A stretch of 33,657 nucleotides of DNA from Limnospira sp050045915 (GTDB taxonomy: Bacteria > Cyanobacteriota > Cyanobacteriia > Cyanobacteriales > Microcoleaceae). The stretch spans positions 1-33,657 of the forward strand of contig JBNGCR010000042.1 of assembly GCA_050045915.1 (NCBI GenBank). Direction: 5' to 3'. A model generated the notes under the pieces. That model searched no databases, was not told the origin of the DNA, and saw only the letters and a list, made by a program, of their open reading frames with translations. Of this stretch, positions 26,095-33,044 are shown in pieces; the first letter of the stretch is position 1; every line of letters starts with the position of its first letter. The translations under genes and the position numbers were made by a program.

Positions 26095-27555
26095 CTATTC
26101 CCCACCCCCTTCCAAGAAGGCTTGGACGCGACCGGAGGGTTCCAATACCACCCGAATTTTGGGCGTTTCGCCCTCCTCCGTCGGGGAAACGAACGGCGTT
26201 TCTGGCGGGGGAAAATCGATCTGTTCCAACCAATTGACGGATGCCTGTCCGATGGGGGTGATGCTCTGAATCGAACCGTCGGAATTGAGTAAAAAACTGT
26301 ACTGCAAAATTTTGCTGATATTCTTGGGCGGATACCAATTTTGACGGAAATAATTTCGCACTTCCGCCACCTGGGGAATCTCATCAAATAGGGTGAGTTC
26401 CTGAGAGCGATTCGAGGCGATCGCTCTCGGACGCTTATTCATTTGTGCCAACAATTCCCCCTCTTCAGATGCCTCCGGGGTATCCCCATCATCGATATCC
26501 GTTTCCGGCGGGGGAACGGCTACGGTAACAGACGGTTCGGCATTTTCCAACGTCGGAAGTTCGATCGCCCCCGGTGCTAACCCGATATTTACCGGAGGAG
26601 TCGGGGGGGCGGCGGCGACGGGTGGCGGAGGCGGCGGGGCGGAAGCCACGGGGGGCGGCGCCGGTTGCACGGGTTCGGTGGGAATCACGATCGCCCCATC
26701 CGTCCCCTGCATGACACCGGGCATCAGTTCAGGGGGCGGGGGCGACTCGGTAAACAGGGGCGGGGGCACCGCCAAAGGTGCGGTATCGACGGCGGGGAGA
26801 TCGGGCGCCACTTTCAAATCCAACTCGGGCGGCGGTGGCGGTTCCGTGGGTTCAAAAATCGGGGGTGGCGGCGGCACCAGTTGGGGCGGCGGCAGGGGAG
26901 GGGATTCCGCCTCGGGTTCCTGGGTTGCGGTGAGGGTGCGATCGCGGCGGTAATAATTGCCCAGGTGGATGATGCCGCTGAACAGTCCCACCGTCACGGC
27001 GATGGTGAGGGCCGTCCGCAGCCAAGCCGGGGAGGTGTGGGGCTGGGGTTCGTCCGCCGGCAGGGGCTCGACGTCCGCGAAACAATCGTTGAGGGCGATC
27101 GCCAGATCGAACAGTTGCAATACACTCAAATGCACCACGGACTCGCCGGGGTCCGGTGCCAATTCCCCCAAAAATAGGTCGTGGTGGAGGAGTCCGTCCG
27201 GTTTGATAGAAAAGTCGGAACAGGGTCTGAAGGTGCCGCCGTTATCCTGGGCGTGGGAGGGGGCGGATTCCGAGTCCACCGCAGCGGCTTCGGAGGCGTC
27301 GGGAATGGCGGAGAGGGGGGAGGCGGTGAGAAAATCGCGGATGTAGCCGGAGAGGGTTTGGTGGAGGTTTTGCAGGTGGGTGCGATCGCCCTCGATGCTG
27401 ACATATTGATCCTCGGACAGTCGGGGATCGTCGAAGGAGAGTTTGAACCGAAAATTCTGCCAAACCTGCGCTTTTCGCCACCGGGTCCACAAGGGCTGGT
27501 TGGCGATCAGTTCTAATGTGCAGGTCGGGGGGGTATACTGTCGGGTTGTCAGCAT
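26095..27555 (-). CDS. DUF4335-type membrane protein with proline-rich linker
   Basis: 486 residues. The N-terminal domain begins LTTRQYTPPTCTLEL, characteristic of cyanobacterial DUF4335. One membrane helix lies at about 177-197 (TALTIAVTVGLFSGIIHLG). A long Pro-rich stretch of about 205-330 follows, able to span a periplasm or cell wall. The C-terminal domain (EVRNYFRQNWYPP, LQYSFLLNSDGSIQSITPIG) resembles a TonB C-terminal type fold, by inference. The order of anchor, proline spacer and C-terminal domain is TonB-like in layout. It lies 196 bases downstream of the DUF3038 gene, on the same strand, a pairing I recall as common in cyanobacteria. The ATG is at 27555; no strong ribosome binding site is visible. 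Confidence 0.75.
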   Translation of the reverse strand: MLTTRQYTPPTCTLELIANQPLWTRWRKAQVWQNFRFKLSFDDPRLSEDQYVSIEGDRTHLQNLHQTLSGYIRDFLTASPLSAIPDASEAAAVDSESAPSHAQDNGGTFRPCSDFSIKPDGLLHHDLFLGELAPDPGESVVHLSVLQLFDLAIALNDCFADVEPLPADEPQPHTSPAWLRTALTIAVTVGLFSGIIHLGNYYRRDRTLTATQEPEAESPPLPPPQLVPPPPPIFEPTEPPPPPELDLKVAPDLPAVDTAPLAVPPPLFTESPPPPELMPGVMQGTDGAIVIPTEPVQPAPPPVASAPPPPPPVAAAPPTPPVNIGLAPGAIELPTLENAEPSVTVAVPPPETDIDDGDTPEASEEGELLAQMNKRPRAIASNRSQELTLFDEIPQVAEVRNYFRQNWYPPKNISKILQYSFLLNSDGSIQSITPIGQASVNWLEQIDFPPPETPFVSPTEEGETPKIRVVLEPSGRVQAFLEGGGE

Positions 27556-27751
27556 GGCGACTCAGAATTGGGGTGTGGGGTGTGGGAAATTGAACCATTG
27601 TGGGGGCAGTGCCTCCGTGCCTGCCCTCCTGACCTAACTAATTGCCTCCTTCCTCAACTGCTGCCGGACAATCCTATAAGGTTGCCTCTTGCCTATTCCC
27701 TCTCTGTCGGGAGTCTGCCCGGTCAATCACCGGATCTGACTATGAGCGATT

Positions 27752-28309
27752 TTAGCTGCGATCGCCCGTTTGCGATCGCTCCAACAGGGCCGACCAACAG
27801 CGGTGGGAACCGTCGGGGCCGCTATAAAATAATAGATCGATCAGCAATTTTAGGGCGAAGGGGGTCAACTCCTCCTCGGGTATGGGCGAGGTACGGGGGA
27901 AGCGTTCCCGATAGCCTTTGATAAAGGTGTCGAGATAGTCCCGCAATAGAGAAATTTGCCGCAAATCGTCATTTTGCGCTTCCATTTGTTCGACGAGGGC
28001 GATCGCGCGGCGGAGTAAGGCTTGATGGTGTTTTGCCAAATGACAGACGATCAAAACCAGCGATTGGTACGCTGTCGCGGATCGTACCCCTTCAATTGTC
28101 GGCGTTTTGGCTTGCCACTGTGCTGCGATTTCTGTTTCTAAATTCAAGGTTGTCGCCGTGCGAAGGAGGGTATCGGATGTCACCCCCGCCAAAGCTTCCA
28201 ACGCCAACACATTTAATGTTAACTCCAAGGCGATGCGATCGAGTTGTTTCGGGGTTAGGTCTGATTCTGGCTTCAGATCCCGCCAGTGAGGAGGAATGCG
28301 ATCGAACAT
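27752..28309 (-). CDS. DUF3038-type protein
   Basis: 185 residues, helical and soluble, with LTPKQLDRIALELTLNVLAL and RDYLDTFIKGYRERFP segments typical of the cyanobacterial DUF3038 family. Its function is unknown. It lies upstream of the DUF4335 gene on the same strand and probably works with it, by inference from repeated neighbourhood in cyanobacteria. The ATG is at 28309. The CCCTACA-type array at 28320-28347 sits directly upstream in its leader. The 196-base gap to DUF4335 contains repeat debris, including CAGAATTGGGG at 27563-27573. Confidence 0.75.
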   Translation of the reverse strand: MFDRIPPHWRDLKPESDLTPKQLDRIALELTLNVLALEALAGVTSDTLLRTATTLNLETEIAAQWQAKTPTIEGVRSATAYQSLVLIVCHLAKHHQALLRRAIALVEQMEAQNDDLRQISLLRDYLDTFIKGYRERFPRTSPIPEEELTPFALKLLIDLLFYSGPDGSHRCWSALLERSQTGDRS

Positions 28310-28319
28310 TGGGTAAGGG

Positions 28320-28347
28320 TGTAGGGTGTAGGGTGTAGGGTGTGGGG
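28320..28347 (-). repeat. CCCTACA heptamer array, inverted
   Basis: On the plus strand there are three perfect TGTAGGG units (28320-28340) and one variant, TGTGGGG. This is the reverse complement of the CCCTACA array elsewhere in the window. It lies 11 bases upstream of the DUF3038 start codon. Confidence 0.85.
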
Positions 28348-28366
28348 AGAATACAGGTATGAGATA

Positions 28367-28466
28367 ATATCAGATCCAGTTATTTGCCCGCATAATCTCC
28401 CCAATCCTCTTAAGAGGATTTTTGCTATAAGAAAAGGGAATTGATTCCCAAGCGGTCTGGATGTTT
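28367..28466 (+). repeat. Palindrome-rich dispersed repeat, copy A
   Basis: This 100-base element matches, in inverted orientation, 31643-31743, at roughly 85 percent identity by eye. The outer end ATATCAGATCCAGTTATT is identical in both. Inside are two hairpins: a perfect AATCCTCTTAAGAGGATT at 28403-28420, and GGGAAT-TG-ATTCCC at 28436-28449. They are separated by TTTGCTATAAG and followed by AAGCGGTCTGGAT. The hairpins differ between copies while their pairing is kept, as in REP-like or MITE-like elements. Confidence 0.7.
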
Positions 28467-28491
28467 AAACTGTCGCCTCCGAACTCACCCG

Positions 28492-28540
28492 CCTTGAAAT
28501 GAATTTCAAGGCTGATAGCAAAAGTCCACTCAAGTGGACT
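28492..28540 (-). repeat. Two-hairpin repeat unit, copy B, facing copy A
   Basis: Read on the minus strand this has the same plan as copy A: hairpin AGTCCACT-TG-AGTGGACT (28523-28540), spacer TTTGCTATCAG, then hairpin CCTTGAAAT-TC-ATTTCAAGG (28492-28511), then CGGG. The spacer is nearly identical to that of copy A although the hairpin arms differ. Copies A and B converge, with GTTTAAACTGTCGCC between them. Confidence 0.6.
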
Positions 28541-28793
28541 CGATTCTGATCTGCGGTATTTTCATCACTTTTGCGGTTGCCATACAAACTTCCCAATCAT
28601 CGACCGATGATTTTTGCTTGTAGGGGCCCCTGGCTTGCGCCCTCGGGAATTGATTGCCAATACGAATTTGGCTGATTATTCCATAGAGTTCTTCTCTCGG
28701 AAACGTTTGCGTAATTCGATAACAAGCTTCGGCTAAATTCATCCCTTCTTGCCATGCCCGCAAATCTCGGTAAGATTTTATGAACTCTCCCAT
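28530..28793 (-). pseudogene. Truncated four-helix-bundle (23S rRNA intervening-sequence type) protein
   Basis: The N-terminal 44 residues (KSYRDLRAWQEGMNLAEACY and REELYGIISQIR) match the four helix bundle/S23 family. The expected continuation (RRAAVSIPxNIAEG and two further helices) is lost. The frame instead runs through a TTGTAGGGGCCCCTGGC-type repeat at 28618-28647 and a palindrome at 28595-28612, and ends inside the copy B repeat. The protein would be 87 residues against the usual 115-125. It has a good ribosome binding site (GAGGG just upstream of 28793). It is most likely a remnant broken by repeat insertion. Confidence 0.6.
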
Positions 28794-28830
28794 CCCTCAA
28801 TCCCCTTTTTTCTCAACCCAATAAACCCAA

Positions 28831-28872
28831 CCCTACACCCTACACCCTACACCCTACACCCTACACCCTACA
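28831..28872 (+). repeat. CCCTACA heptamer array, six units, beside the mutS2 stop
   Basis: Six perfect CCCTACA units, followed by CCCTCA, whose TCA is the mutS2 stop codon on the minus strand. The array therefore begins three bases after the mutS2 coding region ends. It is the longest of the three arrays of this heptamer in the window. Confidence 0.92.
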
Positions 28873-28875
28873 CCC

Positions 28876-31446
28876 TCATTTCAAATACGCCACCGTAACA
28901 CCCGCGCCGCCCTCTTTTTGTTCGGCTAATTCAAACCGTTCTATCTGGGGATGGTGTTTGAGAAACTCCTGGATGCCCTGCCGCAGTTGGCCGGTGCCCT
29001 TGCCGTGGATGATCCAGATCGCGCCAAAATCGACCATTTGCCCCAGGAAGCGATCGAGTTCGATTTCGCCTTCCGAAACCCGTTTGCCCCGCAGATCGAT
29101 TGTATTTTTCGAGGTGCGGACGATGGGGCGTTTGGGGGGCGCCTGTTCGACTTGGGGGGTTTTTTGTCGAGGTGGTGGGGGTTCGACTTTTTGGCCGTCG
29201 AGGGATTCGATTTCCGTCAGTCCGACGGTCATTTTCATGATCCCGAACCGGACGGCGAGTTGGTTGTTTTCGTCCGGACCGCTGAGGACTTCAGCCGTTT
29301 GGCCGATTTTAGGAATGCGGATACGATCGCCCACTTTCGGCATGAATGAAGGCTTCGGAGGCGGGGCGGACTGTCGCGAGGGCAGGTATTTTTCGGCGAT
29401 CGCATTTAGGTTGTCCGTGGCTTTCTGGGCATCCTGGGCCTTGGGTTTGCCCTGTTGCAGGCCCCGGATCACTTTGGCGATCTCGCCTTTGGCCTCCATC
29501 AGGGTTTCTTGGATCGCCCGTTCCTGATCCTGTTTGAGTTTCCGTTCCCGTTCCTGGAGGGACATCGCCCGTTCCGCGAGCTCCCCGTGCAGCCGTTCGG
29601 TTTCCTGCAAAAGTTGCCCCGCGGCGATCGCTTTTGTTTCCTGCTGGCGCCGCTGGGCCTCCAACCCGGCGATCACCTGGTTGACGTCTTCCGACTCGCC
29701 CCCGACGTAGGACGCGGCCCGTTCGACGATATCGGCGTCGAGTCCCAGGCGTTCGGCAATGGTGAGGGCGTTGGAACGGCCGGGAATGCCCCACAGCAGG
29801 CGATAGGTGGGTTGCATGGAGCCTTCGTCGAATTCCACCGAGGCGTTTTCAAAGCGGGAGTCCTGGTATTTGAGGGCCTTGAGTTCGCCGAAGTGGGTGG
29901 TGGCCACGGTGAGGCGGGCGCGATCGGCCAATGTGTGCAGAAGTGCGATCGCGAGGGCGGTTCCTTCGGTGGGGTCGGTGCCCGCGCCGATTTCGTCTAA
30001 AAGCACCAGGGAGGGGGAAAGGTTGCCGTCCCGGGGTTCGCCGAGGCCCTCCAAAATGCGCCCGATGCGCCGGATGTGGCCCGAGAAGGTGGACAGACTC
30101 TGTTCGATGGATTGTTCGTCGCCGATGTCGGCCAGAACCTGTTCGAACCAGGGCAGTTCCACGGGTTCCCGGGCCGGGACGAACAGCCCGACTTTCGCCA
30201 TCATGGCGGCCAGTCCGATGGTTTTCAGGGTGACGGTTTTGCCGCCGGTGTTGGGTCCGGTGATGGCGACGACCCGGATTTGGGGGTGGATGGCGATGTC
30301 GATGGGGACGACTTCCGGGCCCTGTTCGTGCTGCTGCTGCCACACGAGGAGGGGGTGCCGCAGTTGTCGCAGGGTGATGGAATCCTGGGCCGCGTCGCCC
30401 TCGATGAAGGTGGGGGGGTTGGCTTCCAACCAGAGGCTATATCTGGCTTTGGCGAGGGCCAGATCGATGGCGGTGGCGATCGCCAAAAGTCGCTCCAGGT
30501 CGGGTTTGACGGCGGCGACCTGTTCGCTGAGGGCGCGGCGGATGGCCTCGGCTTCGGCCTGTTCCTGGCGCAGGACTTGCCGCAGTTGGTTATTTAAAGG
30601 CACAATCGCCTGGGGCTCGACGTAGACGGTGGCGCCGGTGGTGGAGGCGTCGTGGACGATGCCGGGGATGGCGTCTTTTTGGGGCGCCTTGACGGGGATG
30701 ACGAAGCGCCCGTCCCGCTGGGTGACGATCTGTTGCTGGACGGCCTGGGCTTTGCGCTGTAAAATCCCCTGGAGGATCTGGTAGATGCGATCGCGTCCGG
30801 ACCGCAGCCTGGAGCGGATTTCCCCCATTTTGACGCTGGCGCGATCGGTGACGTCCCCCCGTTCGTCGATGCAGCGGTGGATCTCCTGTTCGAGTTCGGG
30901 ATAGGTCCGCAGTTCGGAGACGAGGGCGCCCAAAACCGGGACGTCGGGCTGGTCGTCGATGACGCGCCGCAGTTGTCGGGCGCCGGCGAGGGTGGTGGCG
31001 ATGGCGAGAAGTTCTTCGCCGAACAGTATACCCTGGCGATCGGCCCGTTCTAGGGAACCCCCGATGTCTTGGATGCCGTCGAGGGAGAGCCCGCCGACGA
31101 GGTTGAGTTCGAGTTGGTAGGCTTCTTTCGTCTGTGCCAACAGGTTCAGCGTCTCGTCCCGGTTCGCCGGAATCTGAAGTTGCCGCGCCGCGACGGCGCC
31201 CAATTTCGTCGCCGTGAAGGTGGACAGGTGGCGGCACAACCGCTGCCATTCCAGTAGTTCTAGGGTTTCTGCCTGAATCAAAGCCTCAAAACCTGTTTCT
31301 GTAATTTCCGTACTACATATTTTAATGGGAAACTCCCCGATGTCATCTGGCTTTTTGGAGGTCCCGGGGCGATCGGGCCTGGGGGTAGAGCTTTGGGGTG
31401 CGATCGGTCTAAAGTCCTGTAGGGTGCGTTCCCATCGCTCCATCAT
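28876..31446 (-). CDS. mutS2: MutS2 family ATPase with Smr nuclease domain
   Basis: 856 residues. Conserved MutS2 sequence begins near residue 59 (ETLELLEWQRLCRHLS). The core and clamp helices follow, then Walker A at 397-404 (GPNTGGKT), Walker B near 480-485 (LVLLDE, D484-E485) and DPTEG. A coiled-coil KOW-like region comes next, and a C-terminal Smr domain with H814 in HGKGTGQLR and an LDLRG-type motif (TIDLRG). Known roles of the family are suppression of recombination and rescue of collided ribosomes. The first 55 or so residues are not conserved, so the true start may be internal; ATG codons occur at 31446 and 31443. It lies between two inverted palindrome-rich repeats, and a CCCTACA array abuts its stop. 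Confidence 0.95.
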   Translation of the reverse strand: MMERWERTLQDFRPIAPQSSTPRPDRPGTSKKPDDIGEFPIKICSTEITETGFEALIQAETLELLEWQRLCRHLSTFTATKLGAVAARQLQIPANRDETLNLLAQTKEAYQLELNLVGGLSLDGIQDIGGSLERADRQGILFGEELLAIATTLAGARQLRRVIDDQPDVPVLGALVSELRTYPELEQEIHRCIDERGDVTDRASVKMGEIRSRLRSGRDRIYQILQGILQRKAQAVQQQIVTQRDGRFVIPVKAPQKDAIPGIVHDASTTGATVYVEPQAIVPLNNQLRQVLRQEQAEAEAIRRALSEQVAAVKPDLERLLAIATAIDLALAKARYSLWLEANPPTFIEGDAAQDSITLRQLRHPLLVWQQQHEQGPEVVPIDIAIHPQIRVVAITGPNTGGKTVTLKTIGLAAMMAKVGLFVPAREPVELPWFEQVLADIGDEQSIEQSLSTFSGHIRRIGRILEGLGEPRDGNLSPSLVLLDEIGAGTDPTEGTALAIALLHTLADRARLTVATTHFGELKALKYQDSRFENASVEFDEGSMQPTYRLLWGIPGRSNALTIAERLGLDADIVERAASYVGGESEDVNQVIAGLEAQRRQQETKAIAAGQLLQETERLHGELAERAMSLQERERKLKQDQERAIQETLMEAKGEIAKVIRGLQQGKPKAQDAQKATDNLNAIAEKYLPSRQSAPPPKPSFMPKVGDRIRIPKIGQTAEVLSGPDENNQLAVRFGIMKMTVGLTEIESLDGQKVEPPPPRQKTPQVEQAPPKRPIVRTSKNTIDLRGKRVSEGEIELDRFLGQMVDFGAIWIIHGKGTGQLRQGIQEFLKHHPQIERFELAEQKEGGAGVTVAYLK

Positions 31447-31642
31447 CGGTCAATTCGGTCAGTGGCGGTCGGGAACGCACCGAAAATTTGCCCATAATAA
31501 ATGCACGGATATTCATTGCTATTAATGCGAATCTTGATGCCCAGTATTATCTTAATTCAATTGAGATGCGATCGCGATTCTGTGGATGTTTACGATATGA
31601 CATTCTATCAAATCCGGTTGAATGCTAGGAACACAAAACGGG

Positions 31643-31743
31643 TTAGATATCCAGACCGCTTTGGAATCAATTCCAAAGCTAATAGCTCAAATCCTCTCAA
31701 GAGGATTGGGAAGATTTTTCGATCCAATAACTGGATCTGATAT
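31643..31743 (-). repeat. Palindrome-rich dispersed repeat, copy D, inverted relative to copy A
   Basis: Hairpins are GCTTTGGAAT-CA-ATTCCAAAGC (31658-31679) and AATCCTCT-CA-AGAGGATT (31690-31707), separated by TAATAGCTC. The outer end AATAACTGGATCTGATAT (31726-31743) is the exact reverse complement of the outer end of copy A. Copies A and D flank mutS2 and the truncated four-helix-bundle gene as inverted repeats about 3.2 kb apart. Confidence 0.7.
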
Positions 31744-31750
31744 AATTAGA

Positions 31751-31810
31751 GCAACCGACAAGATGGTTCGGATTTGAACCCACTTAGGAGGATCGATTTT
31801 CTCGGGTCGC
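31751..31810. other. Small foldable element next to the repeat
   Basis: GCAACC (31751-31756) can pair with GGTCGC (31805-31810), with one wobble, to close a 60-base element. Inside are GGTTC-GGATTT-GAACC (31765-31780) and a short CGA/TCG stem. The TATAAT at 31741-31746 would place a transcript start close to 31752. It has tRNA-like fragments but no complete cloverleaf. It may be a small RNA or chance pairing. Confidence 0.2.
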
Positions 31811-31857
31811 TTTAATCAACAAACAACGATCAAGAAAAATATGGCGATATCTTGATA

Positions 31858-32037
31858 TCATCCCGCATCATCAATTTTCTGCTGGATTTTATGCAAAGCT
31901 TTAAAAACACTACCAAAAGCAATTCCAAGCCCGATCGCAAATCCGATTAAAGATGGAAAAGGGAGTTCTGACGATAATGAACCAATCGCAAAAGCCATAC
32001 CAATGATCGTCCAATTAAAATAATTCTTATTTTTCAT
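31858..32037 (-). CDS. Small hypothetical membrane protein
   Basis: 59 residues from the ATG at 32037; a GTG at 32046 would add three. Two hydrophobic segments (WTIIGMAFAIGSLSS and LIGFAIGLGIAFGSVFKAL) are followed by a charged, helical C-terminus (KIQQKIDD). No family is recognised. The ribosome binding site is weak. Hydrophobicity pattern and a charged tail favour a real gene over chance, but the evidence is limited. Confidence 0.45.
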   Translation of the reverse strand: MKNKNYFNWTIIGMAFAIGSLSSELPFPSLIGFAIGLGIAFGSVFKALHKIQQKIDDAG

Positions 32038-32136
32038 TAATCGCACCGATTAACATCAACTTCAATATAAATCCAGTCAAATGTAGGAATCCCAACTACA
32101 ATTATTCGAGTCGTCAACGCAGCATTAATTGAAATG

Positions 32137-32277
32137 ATGATAAAAACTGCATTCTTAGGACTCAGGGTGATGGAAGGGTACATGGTTGCCAATTTAGCCC
32201 GAGTTGGCTACGATGTCAAGGCGTGGAACCGCACCCTTCGCCCCAGAATTGCGATGCCAACGTTGAAGTTCCTGTGA
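32137..32277 (+). pseudogene. Fragment of a 3-hydroxyisobutyrate dehydrogenase-type gene
   Basis: A 46-codon frame reads KTAFLGLRVMEGYMVANLAR, then VGYDVKAWNRT. This is the N-terminal Rossmann strand of the beta-hydroxyacid dehydrogenase family, whose consensus is FLGLGxMGxPMAxNL. Two glycines of the dinucleotide-binding loop are replaced (GLR and MEG). The frame stops at TGA 32275-32277, and CCCCCAATTCTGGGGG repeats begin 12 bases later. The intact enzyme is about 290 residues, so this is a dead remnant. Confidence 0.6.
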
Positions 32278-32289
32278 ATCGCCCCTAAA

Positions 32290-32339
32290 CCCCCAATTCT
32301 GGGGGCTTCCCTCAACCCCCAAACCCCCAATTCTGGGGG
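32290..32339. repeat. Two copies of the palindrome CCCCCAATTCTGGGGG
   Basis: Perfect copies lie at 32290-32305 and 32324-32339, 34 bases apart, each able to form a 6 bp stem (CCCCCA/TGGGGG) around ATTC. Related half or diverged copies occur at 346-357, 15901-15916 and 27563-27573, and CCCCAGAATTG at about 32241. It is a dispersed cyanobacterial-type repeat. Confidence 0.85.
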
Positions 32340-32425
32340 CTTTGACCGGCTGGAATTTGGGTTCATCATGTCATATTGCTATACAATATAAATGCAGGTT
32401 TGCAAGATGCCGAAGAGAAAATCCC

Positions 32426-32635
32426 ATGACAGAAATTATTTTTTTAGTTGAGGATGACCCGGAAGGGGGCTACGTCGCCAGGGCGATGGGTGAATCTATC
32501 TTCACTCAAGCTGATAGCATTGAGGAATTGCGAGAAATGGTAAAAGATGCCGTTCGTTGCCATTATGATGATGAAGCGACTCGTCCAAAAATCATCCGTT
32601 TACATATCGTACATGATGAGGTTATTGCTTCGTGA
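32426..32635 (+). CDS. HicB-like antitoxin, orphan
   Basis: 69 residues in the HicB-like partial RNase H fold family (IIFLVEDDPEGGYVARAMG, then ADSIEELREMVKDAVRCHY). The N-terminal strands, the Gly-Gly-Tyr turn and the following helix fit. Such proteins neutralise HicA mRNA interferases and may repress their own operon. The ATG at 32426 is chosen; the frame is open back to 32342 without relevant sequence. The stop overlaps a GTG that starts a HicA-like remnant (GTGA overlap), the normal arrangement for such pairs, but the toxin is cut short. Confidence 0.75.
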   Translation: MTEIIFLVEDDPEGGYVARAMGESIFTQADSIEELREMVKDAVRCHYDDEATRPKIIRLHIVHDEVIAS

Positions 32636-32685
32636 AGTTGCCCGGAATATCGTATCGAAAACCACTTTATTATGACCCATTATGA
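32632..32685 (+). pseudogene. HicA toxin remnant, first copy
   Basis: A GTG at 32632 overlaps the antitoxin stop by four bases. The frame reads KLPGISYRKPLYYDPL and then stops. The first residues resemble the start of HicA/YcfA toxins (MKLPRxxSGxEL); everything after about residue 9 is lost, including the catalytic His. The call depends on position and a very short match. Confidence 0.4.
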
Positions 32686-32732
32686 ACTTCTGAATCGACT
32701 TTTTTATTGACAATGAATAAGGGAGAATAAAC

Positions 32733-32936
32733 ATGAAATGGCGTGTCGTACTCGAATCGGATTCGGAAACCGGAGATTGGGCGGTTTGGTGTCCGGAGTT
32801 GCCCGGTTGCGTGTCGGCGGGAGAAACGGAAGAGGAAGCGTTAGAAAATATTAAGGAGGCGATCGCACTCTATCTCGAACCGAATCCGATTGAATTACAA
32901 TCCGGTGCGGTTCTGCGCGAGGTATCGGTGGGATGA
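32733..32936 (+). CDS. hicB: HicB-family antitoxin, orphan
   Basis: 67 residues with the typical HicB pattern: MKWRVVLESDSETGDWAVWC, then PELPGCVSAGETEEEALENI and KEAIALYL. AAGGGAG at 32719-32725 gives a strong ribosome binding site. No C-terminal DNA-binding domain is present. The TGA stop overlaps the ATG of a truncated hicA (ATGA). Its partner cannot make a full toxin, so this antitoxin may persist as a solitary gene or act against a toxin elsewhere in the genome. Confidence 0.85.
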   Translation: MKWRVVLESDSETGDWAVWCPELPGCVSAGETEEEALENIKEAIALYLEPNPIELQSGAVLREVSVG

Positions 32937-33019
32937 CTCGTATCCGGCGCATGAATGCAGGTGATGTAGAACGTATTCTGGCACGATATGGATTTGAGTT
33001 GGTGTCTCAGAAAGGTTGA
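32933..33019 (+). pseudogene. hicA: HicA toxin remnant, second copy
   Basis: The frame reads MTRIRRMNAGDVERILARYG followed by FELVSQKG and a TGA. This is the first 28 residues of a HicA toxin of about 75-80 residues. The cut falls directly before the expected GSH, which carries the catalytic histidine. The ATG overlaps the antitoxin stop by four bases, so the operon arrangement is intact. No further HicA-like sequence follows in the next 25 bases before the next gene. Confidence 0.75.
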
Positions 33020-33044
33020 ATGATATTCGGGAATTAAAACTATC

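Larger units (their letters stand above)
31447..31857. other. Non-coding region upstream of mutS2
   Basis: No credible gene is seen in this AT-rich stretch. It holds the promoter side of mutS2, the second copy of the palindrome-rich repeat (31643-31743) and a small foldable element at 31751-31810. A TATAAT hexamer lies at 31741-31746, without a clear -35 box. Confidence 0.5.

Noticed and set aside
26665..27177. Glycine-rich plus-strand frame opposite the DUF4335 gene
   Set aside because: It is the reverse of the proline-rich linker and has no independent support.
28831..28872. Array resembling a CRISPR or telomere-like repeat
   Set aside because: The units are contiguous 7-mers with no spacers; this is a heptanucleotide tandem repeat.
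31751..31810. tRNA gene or tRNA-derived attachment site
   Set aside because: Only a T-arm-like and an anticodon-like fragment can be seen; the stems do not form a cloverleaf and no integrase gene is near.
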